The notes under the pieces: generated by a model
What the model was told of the DNA's origin: nothing
The model's database searches: none
The model's input: the letters and a program-made list of their open reading frames with translations, nothing else
Position numbers and translations under genes: made by a program
Shown here: positions 1-6,514 of the stretch, piece by piece
Layout: each line of letters opens with the position of its first letter
How positions within the stretch are numbered: position 1 is the first letter of the stretch
Origin: an uncultured Verrucomicrobiota bacterium
GTDB taxonomy: Bacteria > Verrucomicrobiota > Verrucomicrobiia > Limisphaerales > UBA1096
Length of the DNA: 8,152 bases
Assembly: GCA_913045395.1 (NCBI GenBank)
Contig: CAJWPV010000051.1
Location: 1-8,152, forward strand
Direction: 5' to 3'

Positions 1-659
1 TTAAAATGAAGATCGTCGACGCCTTGATCAATGAACTCAGTGTGCGCCAAATCCACACCGTCGTCGACTATAGCAATAACCACTCCCTCACCGGTTGACT
101 CCGCCCATGCCTCCCGAATGTTCAACTCCGGTCCAAGTATCGCCCCAGTTTCGAGATCGCGGTTTTCGAGCGGCCATTGGGTCGGGAAAAGCGGATCGTT
201 TGGACGCGGAGCCATGGGCGCCATCTTTTTCATCGGCCGCCGTCGCACCGGGTGACTCACCAATACGCCCGGGCGTTTGGCCAAGCGTTGTGATTCCTCG
301 AGTGCCACACGCACACTTTCTGCATGTACTACAAATAAGCCTTCACCAAACTCTCGATCAGGCTTGAGGGCTCCTCCCTCAAGCACCTGAGCAAGCGTAG
401 TCCCCTTGGCTAATTGCAGCACGACTCGGGAGCCAAACTTAACTCGCACAGCCGGTCGATCCCTCTCGCGGCCAGGCACCCAATCGTTTGCCCCGGCGTT
501 AGCCAAGTCTGCGGGGTTTACCCAATATACAACGTGTCGTGGCGTCTTTAGAGCAAAGGTGGTTTGTGGGGCACCCTCCGCCGCCGAGAGAGGATGTAAT
601 CCTGTTACAAACAGGAATCCGGTGTACAGGCCCAGGATAACTCGACACACATCTCGCAC
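1..659 (-). CDS. Exported S8 subtilisin/kexin-like serine protease, N-terminal part (cut by left edge)
   Basis: The first 219 codons of a leftward gene are visible; the C-terminal part, with the catalytic His and Ser, lies beyond the edge. Residues 1-27 look like a Sec signal peptide: an Arg-containing start, the hydrophobic stretch VILGLYTGFLFVTGL (7-21) and likely cleavage at SAA/EG. Residues about 30-150 would be the pro-region. Residues 155-166 (DPLFPTQWPLEN) resemble the pre-catalytic segment of kexin/furin-like subtilases, and GVVIAIVDDGVD carries the catalytic Asp motif, with D199 the probable nucleophile-activating Asp by analogy with furin's DDG. Family members cleave proteins outside the cytoplasm, and many carry a C-terminal P domain, which cannot be checked here. 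The start is uncertain: GTG 659 is chosen because it leaves a compact signal peptide; GTG 650 is also possible. The frame stays open upstream and no clear Shine-Dalgarno site is present. The assignment to S8 is firm; the substrate is unknown. Confidence 0.85.
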   Translation of the reverse strand, partial: MRDVCRVILGLYTGFLFVTGLHPLSAAEGAPQTTFALKTPRHVVYWVNPADLANAGANDWVPGRERDRPAVRVKFGSRVVLQLAKGTTLAQVLEGGALKPDREFGEGLFVVHAESVRVALEESQRLAKRPGVLVSHPVRRRPMKKMAPMAPRPNDPLFPTQWPLENRDLETGAILGPELNIREAWAESTGEGVVIAIVDDGVDLAHTEFIDQGVDDLHF

Positions 660-683
660 GCGGACAATATAGCAGAAGCCAAA

Positions 684-714
684 CCTCAAGCCCACACCGG
701 GCTTGGTTTGAGGG
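684..714. repeat. Inverted repeat in the divergent intergenic region
   Basis: CAAGCCC (687-693) and GGGCTTG (699-705) form a perfect 7-bp stem with a 5-nt ACACC loop. A second arm, TTTGAGG (708-714), can pair imperfectly with CCTCAAG (684-690), so two structures compete. It lies between the starts of the leftward protease gene and the rightward 82-residue protein gene. It could be an operator or a leader stem-loop, or chance in GC-rich DNA. No T-run follows on either strand, so it is not an intrinsic terminator. Elsewhere in 660-737 I see only weak promoter-like matches, such as TCGACA (642-647) and CAATAT (665-670) with 17-nt spacing on the plus strand. Confidence 0.4.
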
Positions 715-737
715 GGTGTAACTGGCACACTTGCCGC

Positions 738-986
738 ATGACGACGACAGAGCAGCAACTCCTCGGAGCGCTCAAGGATATGGAGACTGCGGTCGCTGGG
801 ATGAACTCGCAGCCGAAGCCGAACCTGATGGCGCACTTCGATCGTATCGACGCATTGACTGCCGGGCTCTCGGACGGAACGGATGGCGAGCTGATGCATT
901 ATCTGCAGAAGAAAAGTTACGAGAAGGCACGCCTCTTCCTCGAGGGGCGGCTTTCGGAAATCGAAAAAGGCGGCTGCCTGCGCTAA
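738..986 (+). CDS. Small helical protein of unknown function, upstream of mnmE
   Basis: The product is 82 residues. I do not recognise the family. It has no signal peptide or membrane segment and should be cytoplasmic. It looks alpha-helical: helix TEQQLLGALKDMETAVAGM, a short QPKPN linker, an acidic/hydrophobic helix around AHFDRIDALTAGL, then a charged stretch ending HYLQKKSYEKARLFLEGR. The stop is 13 bases before the mnmE start, so the two are probably co-transcribed. The start is taken as ATG 738. The frame is also open to TTG 708, but that would add an implausible Cys/Trp/His-rich tail. ATG 780, preceded by GGAG at 765-768, is an alternative giving 68 residues. No good Shine-Dalgarno precedes 738; GAGGGGG is about 20 bases upstream. 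It is likely real because its codon use is orderly, it fills the gap exactly, and its composition is protein-like; the overlapping +2-frame reading is arginine-rich and looks like a shadow. Confidence 0.7.
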   Translation: MTTTEQQLLGALKDMETAVAGMNSQPKPNLMAHFDRIDALTAGLSDGTDGELMHYLQKKSYEKARLFLEGRLSEIEKGGCLR

Positions 987-999
987 CCGGGGGGGCACG

Positions 1000-2370
1000 A
1001 TGCTCGACGACACGATCGCCGCAATCGCGACACCGCTTGGCAATGGCGGATTGGCGATCATTCGCATATCCGGAGGAAAGGCGTTAACAATTGCCGACAC
1101 ACTGTTCGCTCCCGGTGGCAAATCAAAAACACCGCTTGCCGGTGTCAAGTCTCACACGCTGCATTACGGTCACATCCTCAGGAACGACCAACGGCTGGAT
1201 GAGGTGATGATTTCGGTGATGAAAGCCCCGGCCACTTTTACACGCGAGGATATCGTTGAGATCAATTGTCACGGCGGCATCTGCTCCACCAAGGCCGTGC
1301 TCGACGCCGTGCTCGACGCCGGGGCGCGCCTGGCGCTACCTGGCGAGTTCACCAAGCGTGCATTTATGCATGGGCGGATTGATCTCGCGCAGGCCGAGGC
1401 AGTCGCCGATCTCATTCATGCACGGACCGGCCTCGCGTTGAGGGCCGCCAACGAGCAACTCGCCGGCAAACTATCGCAGCGTATCAATAAACTGCGTGAC
1501 GACCTGATGCATGTACTCGCGCATATCGAGGCAAACATCGATTTCCCGGATGAAGACATCGAGCCGGACACGCTGAGCGGACTGGTTCAAAGGCTCGAAA
1601 ACGCCGGCCGACTGATCCATGGGTTGCTCTCCACAGCCAACGAAGGCCATTTGATTCGCCGCGGCATTCGCGCGGCCATCATCGGGCGGCCCAACGTCGG
1701 TAAATCGAGCTTGCTCAACCAACTACTGGGCCGTGACCGGGCCATCGTCTCCGCCGTGGCCGGAACAACGCGTGACACGATCTCGGAGGAAGCGCAAATC
1801 CGCGGTATCGCGGTGGTATTCATCGATACCGCTGGCCTACAGGATTCCGACGATGCGATCGAGCGGGAGGGTATCCGGCGCAGCCGCGAGTCGCTTGGCC
1901 AGGCGGATCTCATACTCCATGTGATCGATGCCTCCGAACCGATCACCTCGGACGACCAGGCGTGCCTGGCTGATTTCGACGGCAAGCCGCGCATTCTCGT
2001 CCTCAACAAGAGTGATCTACCGAACCGGATTGGCCAAGCGGAGAGCAAGGGTAGCCCGATGGTGAGCGTGAGCTGCCTCAATGGCCAGGGCATTGAGCCT
2101 TTGAAGGAGTCCATCCGCAACCAGGTCTGGGACGGGGAGATCACCTCGGAGATGCTGGAGGTAATGATCAACTCGCGCCATCAGGAGGCGCTGCGCCGGG
2201 CCAGCGAATCGCTCCGGACGGCACTAGAGCAGCTTCGTGCCGGCACGCCGCTTGACCTGGTTGCCGTCGATTTGAGGATCGGCACCAATGCTGTTGGCGA
2301 GATTGTCGGACAGACCACCACGGAAGATCTACTCGACTCCATTTTTAGCACGTTTTGCATCGGGAAATAA
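1000..2370 (+). CDS. mnmE: tRNA uridine-5-carboxymethylaminomethyl(34) synthesis GTPase MnmE
   Basis: MnmE, with MnmG, installs the (carboxymethyl)aminomethyl group on C5 of wobble uridine 34 in certain tRNAs, using methylene-tetrahydrofolate and GTP; it acts in the cytoplasm as a dimer. At 456 residues it is normal full length. The N-terminal folate-binding domain starts TIAAIATPLGNGGLAIIRISG-like and ends near LPGEFTKRAF (113-122). A helical domain follows, then the inserted G domain: G1 GRPNVGKS (229-236), with the Asn typical of K+-activated GTPases, the TTRDT G2/K-loop region (256-260), G3 DTAGLQ (276-281) and G4 NKSD (336-339). The C-terminus ends FCIGK with the conserved catalytic Cys453. 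The start is supported by a G-run (989-995) just upstream and by alignment to the family N-terminus. All key residues are present, so it should be active. MnmG is not in the window. Confidence 0.98.
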   Translation: MLDDTIAAIATPLGNGGLAIIRISGGKALTIADTLFAPGGKSKTPLAGVKSHTLHYGHILRNDQRLDEVMISVMKAPATFTREDIVEINCHGGICSTKAVLDAVLDAGARLALPGEFTKRAFMHGRIDLAQAEAVADLIHARTGLALRAANEQLAGKLSQRINKLRDDLMHVLAHIEANIDFPDEDIEPDTLSGLVQRLENAGRLIHGLLSTANEGHLIRRGIRAAIIGRPNVGKSSLLNQLLGRDRAIVSAVAGTTRDTISEEAQIRGIAVVFIDTAGLQDSDDAIEREGIRRSRESLGQADLILHVIDASEPITSDDQACLADFDGKPRILVLNKSDLPNRIGQAESKGSPMVSVSCLNGQGIEPLKESIRNQVWDGEITSEMLEVMINSRHQEALRRASESLRTALEQLRAGTPLDLVAVDLRIGTNAVGEIVGQTTTEDLLDSIFSTFCIGK

Positions 2371-2375
2371 TTTTT

Positions 2376-2401
2376 CGGTTGCTCAAGCGGCTTGAAAACC
2401 G
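2376..2401 (+). other. Imperfect stem-loop directly after mnmE
   Basis: CGGTT (2376-2380) pairs with AACCG (2397-2401) and TCAAG (2383-2387) with CTTGA (2391-2395), separated by a small internal loop and closed by a CGG triloop. It begins five bases after the mnmE stop. It could help end the mnmE transcript or protect its 3' end, but no U-tract follows, so it is not a standard intrinsic terminator. It overlaps the proposed -35 box of the downstream operon. Confidence 0.3.
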
Positions 2402-2420
2402 CGTCGACAGCGCATAATTT
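2392..2420 (+). promoter_or_regulatory. Candidate sigma70-type promoter for the antiporter operon
   Basis: TTGAAA (2392-2397) matches the -35 consensus at five of six positions. Two overlapping -10 readings exist: CATAAT (2413-2418), five of six but with a 15-nt spacer, and TAATTT (2415-2420), weaker but with a 17-nt spacer. It lies in the only sizeable gap before mnhE, where the operon should be initiated, and would give a leader of roughly 60 bases. This is a consensus match by eye with no experimental support, and the consensus may not hold in this phylum. Confidence 0.4.
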
Positions 2421-2426
2421 TCCTGT

Positions 2427-2439
2427 GCGCTCAAAGCGC
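2427..2439 (+). other. Small stem-loop in the mnhE leader
   Basis: GCGCT (2427-2431), loop CAA, AGCGC (2435-2439) forms a perfect 5-bp hairpin. The GCGCT arm can instead pair with AGCGC at 2409-2413, giving two exclusive structures. Further short GC palindromes follow (GGGC GT GCCC at 2451-2460, GGGAACCC at 2464-2471). The rest of the gap to 2487 shows no Shine-Dalgarno for mnhE. No known riboswitch class is recognised. Confidence 0.3.
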
Positions 2440-2487
2440 CACCCCACAGAGGGCGTGCCCCATGGGAACCCGGCCTCCGACTGACAG

Positions 2488-2976
2488 ATGAAATACCTTT
2501 ATTCATTCATTGTGTTGTTTGTGCCGTGGCTCGTTTTATCCGGCAAATTTGATCTACTTCATGTGGGAATGGGGATTGTCTGCTCGCTGCTCGTTGCGTA
2601 CTGGTCTGCAGACCTGTTGTTCCAGGATCGTGAGGCCACCTTGAGCGACCGACTGCGGCAACTGGCCGGGTTTGCTGGCTACACGGGATGGATGTTCGGG
2701 CAAATCGTCCGCGCCAACCTGCATGTGTTTCGCGTCGCATTTTCGCCCCAAATGCACGAGTTGCTGGCACCGAGGATGGTGGAGTTCGAGACCAAACTGG
2801 AAAAGGAACTGTCCAGGTTCGTGCTCGCCAACTCGATTACCCTGACCCCCGGCACAGTGACGGTTCGGGTGGAGGGCAACCGGTTTCTCGTCCACGCCCT
2901 CACGGACAAGGCCGCTCGCAACCTGCCCGGCGCAATGGAGAGGCGCATCGCCAACATTTTTGAAAAAACCAGTTGA
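2488..2976 (+). CDS. mnhE: Na+/H+ antiporter subunit E (MnhE/MrpE)
   Basis: Small inner-membrane subunit of the Mrp multisubunit cation/proton antiporter; the family is needed for complex assembly or stability but is not itself a channel. At 162 residues it has typical length. Two N-terminal hydrophobic helices (about 3-18 and 24-43) flank a WLVLSGKFDLLHVGMG segment characteristic of the family, followed by a cytoplasmic domain with the hallmark LANSITLTPGTVTV (113-126). It is the first gene of the operon, and its stop overlaps the mnhF start (TTGA, 2973-2976), which implies translational coupling. There is no visible Shine-Dalgarno before ATG 2488; the bases there are CTCCGACTGACAG. The start is nonetheless right because the first helix begins immediately. 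Confidence 0.93.
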   Translation: MKYLYSFIVLFVPWLVLSGKFDLLHVGMGIVCSLLVAYWSADLLFQDREATLSDRLRQLAGFAGYTGWMFGQIVRANLHVFRVAFSPQMHELLAPRMVEFETKLEKELSRFVLANSITLTPGTVTVRVEGNRFLVHALTDKAARNLPGAMERRIANIFEKTS

Positions 2977-3287
2977 ACTCCTTCGTCACAACTGCCGGCG
3001 TCGCGTTGATCGGCCTGATGCTCCTTGTCCTGGTTCGCGCCTTCAAGGGGCCTACGGTCATCGATCGATTGGTCGCCATCAACGTGATCGGCACGAAGTC
3101 GATCGTACTGCTGCTCTTTGCTGGCATCCTCTTCGGGCAATTGGAGATGTTCGTGGACATCGCCCTTGGCTACGGACTGCTCAACTACATCGTCTCCATC
3201 GCCGCCTCACGCTACTACCAGCACCGCAGGTGCCTTGAACCAACGCACACAGCCAATGGAGGCCAGCCATCACGATGGAAATCCTAG
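2973..3287 (+). CDS. mnhF: Na+/H+ antiporter subunit F (MnhF/MrpF)
   Basis: Small membrane subunit of the Mrp antiporter, 104 residues. Three hydrophobic helices are visible (about 4-21, 35-54 and 59-79). The family motif KGPTVIDRLVAINVIG (25-40) sits between the first and second helices. The start is TTG 2973: the frame is closed by TGA at 2961-2963, only AAA, AAC and CAG lie between, and the first helix begins at once, so no ATG or GTG can serve. TTG overlaps the mnhE stop as TTGA, so initiation is probably by coupling. The tail after residue 82 is hydrophilic and slightly longer than usual, and its last 13 bases overlap the start of mnhG. In the family F affects ion transport and complex stability; some members were first described as bile-salt/Na+ exporters. 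Confidence 0.92.
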   Translation: MNSFVTTAGVALIGLMLLVLVRAFKGPTVIDRLVAINVIGTKSIVLLLFAGILFGQLEMFVDIALGYGLLNYIVSIAASRYYQHRRCLEPTHTANGGQPSRWKS

Positions 3288-3589
3288 CCTACATCCTGAT
3301 TTCAACCGGGTTGATCTTCTTTCTGGGAACGACCATCGGCCTGTTGCGTTTCCCCGATTTTTACTCACGTATGCATGCTGCCAGCAAGGGGGACACGCTC
3401 TCCACAGTGCTAATCCTGCTGGGCTGCATTTGCCTCGTCTCGACCCAAGGGGAGATGAACTGGCTGCTGGGCCTGAAGATTTTGTTGATCATTAACTTCA
3501 TCTTCATCGGTAGCCCGACCGCCACCCATGCGATGATGGATGCCGGCAACAAGGCGGGTGCCGAGCCGTGGAAAAAGGACTCCGAATGA
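3275..3589 (+). CDS. mnhG: Na+/H+ antiporter subunit G (MnhG/MrpG)
   Basis: Small Mrp membrane subunit, 104 residues, normal size. It has three hydrophobic helices (about 3-22, 41-57 and 63-80). The diagnostic signature is LRFPDFYSRMHAASK (24-38) after the first helix, followed by GDTL and, near the end, SPTATHAMMDA. ATG 3275 is preceded by GGAGG (3258-3262) at a rather long 12-base spacing, inside the end of mnhF. Its stop TGA (3587-3589) overlaps the next start as ATGATG, so translation is likely coupled through the cluster. E, F and G are specific to Mrp/Mbh-type complexes and absent from respiratory complex I, which separates this operon from nuo. Confidence 0.94.
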   Translation: MEILAYILISTGLIFFLGTTIGLLRFPDFYSRMHAASKGDTLSTVLILLGCICLVSTQGEMNWLLGLKILLIINFIFIGSPTATHAMMDAGNKAGAEPWKKDSE

Positions 3590-4632
3590 TGCCATCGCTC
3601 CCCATCTGGCAGTTTGACGTCTTGCTCCTGGTCTTGGTGGTGCTTTTCGCCGTGGTGGCGCTGTCCATCCGCAACCTGATGGGCGCGGCGGTTGTCTTTG
3701 GCGCCTACAGCTTCATGATGTGCCTGATCTGGGCCGGCATGGGGGCGGTGGACGTGGCGTTCACGGAGGCGGCCGTCGGCGCGGGAGTTAGCACGGTGTT
3801 CATCGTGTCCACCATTTACAACACCAGCGCCACCATGCGAAGCCGACCCGGGGGGATGGCATTCAAGTTGTTTATCGGGGTGGTGGTGACGCTCGCCGGG
3901 GTGTTCCTGCTGTCCGCCCTGCCGGATTTCCCGGATTGGGGCGATCCCAACTCGCCGGCCAACGCCACCGTGGCGCCCTACTACATCGAGAACTCCATCC
4001 GCGACACGCACGTACCAAACCTAGTCACGTCCGTGCTGGCGGATTATAGAGGATTCGACACGCTGCTCGAGACGATTGTGGTCTTCATCGCCTGCATCGC
4101 GATTTACTCGATTCTCCGCATTGAGACGGCCAAGTCGAAAACAGATGAGCCGGAGGAGGACATCGCCACCGCGCCGCCGAGTTATGACCCCAGCGACAGC
4201 CTGATCGTCCGGCAGGCGAGCCGGTTCATGGTGCCGTTCATGCAGTTGTTCGCGCTGTACGTCATCGCCCACGGGCATTACAGCCCAGGAGGTGGGTTCC
4301 AGGGCGGCGTCATCCTCGGCGCGAGCCTGATCCTGCTTGCCATCTCGTTCGACCTGAAGTTCCTCCTGCGCCAATGGAGGGAGAAACCGTTGATGCTGCT
4401 GGTGGCTTCAGGCGTGTGCCTTTACGCCACCGTGGGCCTGGCCTGCATGTTCACGGGCGGCAACTATCTTGACTACGGCTCGCTGGACTCCGTTTTGCCG
4501 AACGACCGGGCCATGGCGAGGTCGCACGGCATCCTACTGGTGGAGATCGGCGTGGGCATCACGGTGATGTTCAGCATGCTCGCCATTCACATTAATCTCG
4601 CCTCGAACGGCCGCTTCGACCGGGGACTTTGA
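3586..4632 (+). CDS. Fused antiporter subunit: MrpA C-terminal domains (MbhD/DUF4040 + MbhE) joined to MnhB
   Basis: The 348-residue membrane protein combines three domains that are separate, or arranged otherwise, in classical Mrp operons. Residues about 8-85 match MbhD/DUF4040, with VDVAFTEAAVGAG carrying D56 and E61. Residues about 90-185 match MbhE: helices flanking a polar loop, then YRGFDTLLETIVVF with E162. Residues about 205-340 are MnhB, with the hallmark GHYSPGGGFQGG (230-241). In Bacillus-type operons the first two domains are the C-terminus of MrpA; in archaeal Mbh they are separate genes before the MrpB homologue. Their acidic residues are thought to line the ion path. The start is ATG 3586 (or ATG 3589), 6-9 bases after AAGGA (3575-3579); an upstream in-frame GTG at 3568 would place the start before this ribosome site and is rejected. 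The linker TAKSKTDEPEEDIATAPP (about 184-201) is acidic and probably cytoplasmic. mnhC follows after four bases. Confidence 0.9.
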   Translation: MMPSLPIWQFDVLLLVLVVLFAVVALSIRNLMGAAVVFGAYSFMMCLIWAGMGAVDVAFTEAAVGAGVSTVFIVSTIYNTSATMRSRPGGMAFKLFIGVVVTLAGVFLLSALPDFPDWGDPNSPANATVAPYYIENSIRDTHVPNLVTSVLADYRGFDTLLETIVVFIACIAIYSILRIETAKSKTDEPEEDIATAPPSYDPSDSLIVRQASRFMVPFMQLFALYVIAHGHYSPGGGFQGGVILGASLILLAISFDLKFLLRQWREKPLMLLVASGVCLYATVGLACMFTGGNYLDYGSLDSVLPNDRAMARSHGILLVEIGVGITVMFSMLAIHINLASNGRFDRGL

Positions 4633-4636
4633 CTTC

Positions 4637-5008
4637 ATGGAAAACCTGATCGCCAACTTCAACTACGTGATCGTTGTCATCCTGATGATGATCGGCCTGT
4701 GGTCAATGCTGGCACAAAAGAACCTGATCAAGAAATGCATCGGGATGGCCATTCTCCAGACCGGCATCATCCTGTTTTTCATCTCCATCGGCGCCAAGAA
4801 CAACGCCCTCATCCCAATTCTGACCGAGGCAGCTTACTCCGATCCGGACGTTGCAACGGTCGCCAACCCTCTGACTCAAATCCTGATGCTCACCGCAATC
4901 GTGGTCGGGGTTGCCACGCTGGGTGTTGGCCTGGGCTTGGCGCAGAAGATTTATCACCAACACTCGTCCTTCGATGAGGATGAGATCCTCGAGAACCAGC
5001 GGAAATGA
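4637..5008 (+). CDS. mnhC: Na+/H+ antiporter subunit C (MnhC/MrpC), NuoK-like
   Basis: Membrane subunit homologous to NuoK of complex I, 123 residues, typical length. Three hydrophobic helices are visible (about 8-24, 34-53 and 80-104). The family signature NPLTQILMLTAIVVG (77-91) opens the third helix, and a longish polar loop with TEAAYSDPDVA precedes it. NuoK-like subunits connect the antiporter modules in the membrane arm. ATG 4637 follows the fused A/B gene by four bases, with GGGGA (4622-4626) about ten bases upstream. The stop overlaps the next gene as ATGA (5005-5008). The C-terminal tail (QHSSFDEDEILENQRK) is charged and cytoplasmic. Confidence 0.94.
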   Translation: MENLIANFNYVIVVILMMIGLWSMLAQKNLIKKCIGMAILQTGIILFFISIGAKNNALIPILTEAAYSDPDVATVANPLTQILMLTAIVVGVATLGVGLGLAQKIYHQHSSFDEDEILENQRK

Positions 5009-6510
5009 CCGGGCAGCTTCCCATCATTGTCATCCTTGGCCCGCTGCTGGCAGCGATCCTCGCCGCGTTCACCGCATGGCTTCGCCCCAAGTTGTCCTAC
5101 CCGCTGGTTGTCCTTGGTTTGGCCATTTCGTTTACTGCGGCACTAAAACTGGTTTTCATCGTAGCCGATGAAGGCGCCAAAATATATTGGCTCGGCAACT
5201 GGGGAAACCAGAACCACGAGTTTGTCGTCGGCATACAAATCACGGTCGACAATCTCAACACCCTACTCTTGACTACCGTATCCGGCATCGCCCTGCTGAC
5301 TGCCCTATACGCCAAGCGTCTAGTGGAGACGGAACTCGCCGGCCGGCAGCGGTATTTTTATGCACTCCTCTCTCTGCTGGTCACAGGCTTGCTCGGCATC
5401 TCGATCACCGGCGACATCTTCAACCTCTACGTCTTCTTGGAGATCGCCGCGCTGTCCAGTTACGCGCTGATCGCCTACGGCAAGGGCCGCGCCTATATGG
5501 CCTCCTTCAACTACCTCATCATGGGCACCATGGGGGCCTGCCTGTATTTGCTCGGCGTCGGCTTTGTTTTCATCAAGCACGGCACACTCAACATCGACAA
5601 CTTATCGGGGATCATTCCAACACTTGACCCATCGCAGGCGTTGTTTGTCGGCTTCGTGCTGATCCTGCTTGGCGTCTGGGTGAAGATGGCTTTCTTCCCT
5701 TTTCATGGCTGGCTTCCCAACGCCTACACCCACGCGCCCACCGCCAGCGCGGCGGTGCTTGCCCCCCTGGCCACGAAGGTCGCCGTTTACGCGATGCTCC
5801 GCATCATGTTCACGGTGTACTCTCTCGACTACATCAATGGATTAACGGGCATTCAGCCGATTGTTCTTTACCTGTCGACGGCTGCAATCGTGATGGGTTC
5901 GTTCTTCTCGCTGACACAAACCAACCTGAAGATGATTGCCTGTTACTTCATCATCTCGGAGATTGGCTACATGGTCGGCGGCGCCTGGCTGGCCAACAGG
6001 CCGGGGTTGACAGGCGCGATGTATCACCTCGTCGCCGACGCGGCGATGACCTCGGCACTGTTCATGGCGATCGGCTGCATCGTTTATCGGCTTGGCCAAG
6101 CGCAACTCGACGACCTCAAGGGCGTGTTCTTCAAGATGCCGGTGACGATGGCTGCCTTCGTCGTCACGATGGCTGCCTTGATCGGCGTACCCCCAACGTG
6201 CGGTTTTTTCAGCAAGTGGTACCTCATCCAGGGCGCTGCCGAGGCGGGTGTGTGGCACTTCGTCGCCGCGCTGCTGCTGTCCAGTCTTGTGAAGGCGATC
6301 ATTCTTTTTCGCATCATTGAAATTGGATACAACCGCGTGGCTCATCCGGCGATCGAGGGTAATCCGGCGATCCCCCGCAACGAAGCCCCTCTGAGCATGC
6401 TCATCCCCACGGTCGCCATGACGCTTGGCCTGATCGCGCTTGGCTTGGCCACGAACACGCTGGTGAACACGATCATCGTCAACGCAGTTCCCGCCGCATT
6501 GACCCAGTAA
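5005..6510 (+). CDS. mnhD: Antiporter subunit D-type (MrpD/NuoM-like proton/cation-translocating subunit)
   Basis: Large polytopic inner-membrane protein, 501 residues, with the usual 14 or so helices of the proton-conducting subunit family (PF00361). Conserved elements are the TM5 glutamate E146 in FNLYVFLEIAALSSY, the TM7 lysine K227 in GVWVKMAFFPFHGWLP, then the THAPTASAAV segment and K258 in LATKVAVYAMLR (MrpD/NuoM-like), and K404 in GFFSKWYL for TM12. The region normally reading H-x-x-N-H-A-x-x-K here reads HLVADAAMT (341-349), so the TM10 lysine is replaced by Thr349 and the second His by Asp345. The start ATG 5005 overlaps the mnhC stop (ATGA), with only weak GCGGAA upstream, consistent with coupling. 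It should translocate H+ and probably Na+ as part of the complex. The symbol follows family and position; ion specificity cannot be read from sequence. Confidence 0.92.
   Translation: MTGQLPIIVILGPLLAAILAAFTAWLRPKLSYPLVVLGLAISFTAALKLVFIVADEGAKIYWLGNWGNQNHEFVVGIQITVDNLNTLLLTTVSGIALLTALYAKRLVETELAGRQRYFYALLSLLVTGLLGISITGDIFNLYVFLEIAALSSYALIAYGKGRAYMASFNYLIMGTMGACLYLLGVGFVFIKHGTLNIDNLSGIIPTLDPSQALFVGFVLILLGVWVKMAFFPFHGWLPNAYTHAPTASAAVLAPLATKVAVYAMLRIMFTVYSLDYINGLTGIQPIVLYLSTAAIVMGSFFSLTQTNLKMIACYFIISEIGYMVGGAWLANRPGLTGAMYHLVADAAMTSALFMAIGCIVYRLGQAQLDDLKGVFFKMPVTMAAFVVTMAALIGVPPTCGFFSKWYLIQGAAEAGVWHFVAALLLSSLVKAIILFRIIEIGYNRVAHPAIEGNPAIPRNEAPLSMLIPTVAMTLGLIALGLATNTLVNTIIVNAVPAALTQ
6145..6179 (+). 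repeat. Short direct repeat inside mnhD
   Basis: ACGATGGCTGCCTT occurs at 6145-6158 and again at 6166-6179, a 21-base period that keeps frame and encodes VTMAAFV followed by VTMAALI. It falls in a hydrophobic helix, so it may simply reflect repeated Ala/Val/Met codons. It could also mark a past 21-base duplication. Confidence 0.5.
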
Positions 6511-6514
6511 CGTC

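Noticed and set aside
600..616. Perfect 7-bp inverted repeat TCCTGTT-ACA-AACAGGA, reminiscent of a LexA/SOS box.
   Set aside because: The spacing is CTG-N7-CAG rather than the CTG-N10-CAG of the E. coli box, and it lies inside the signal-peptide codons of the protease gene; probably chance.
1294..1320. Tandem 12-base repeat GCCGTGCTCGAC within mnmE.
   Set aside because: It encodes AVLDAVLDA in a helix whose length matches the family, so it is repeated codon choice rather than an expansion.
2376..2405. CGGCTTGAAAACCG resembles a tRNA-Ser(UGA) anticodon arm, suggesting a tRNA fragment or attachment site.
   Set aside because: With a 7-base loop the stem does not pair, there is no T-arm GGTTC-like sequence or CCA end downstream, and no integrase is nearby.
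3568..3588. GTG 3568 as start of the fused A/B gene.
   Set aside because: AAGGA at 3575-3579 sits properly before ATG 3586/3589, which also overlap the mnhG stop as in the other junctions; the GTG would lie upstream of that site.
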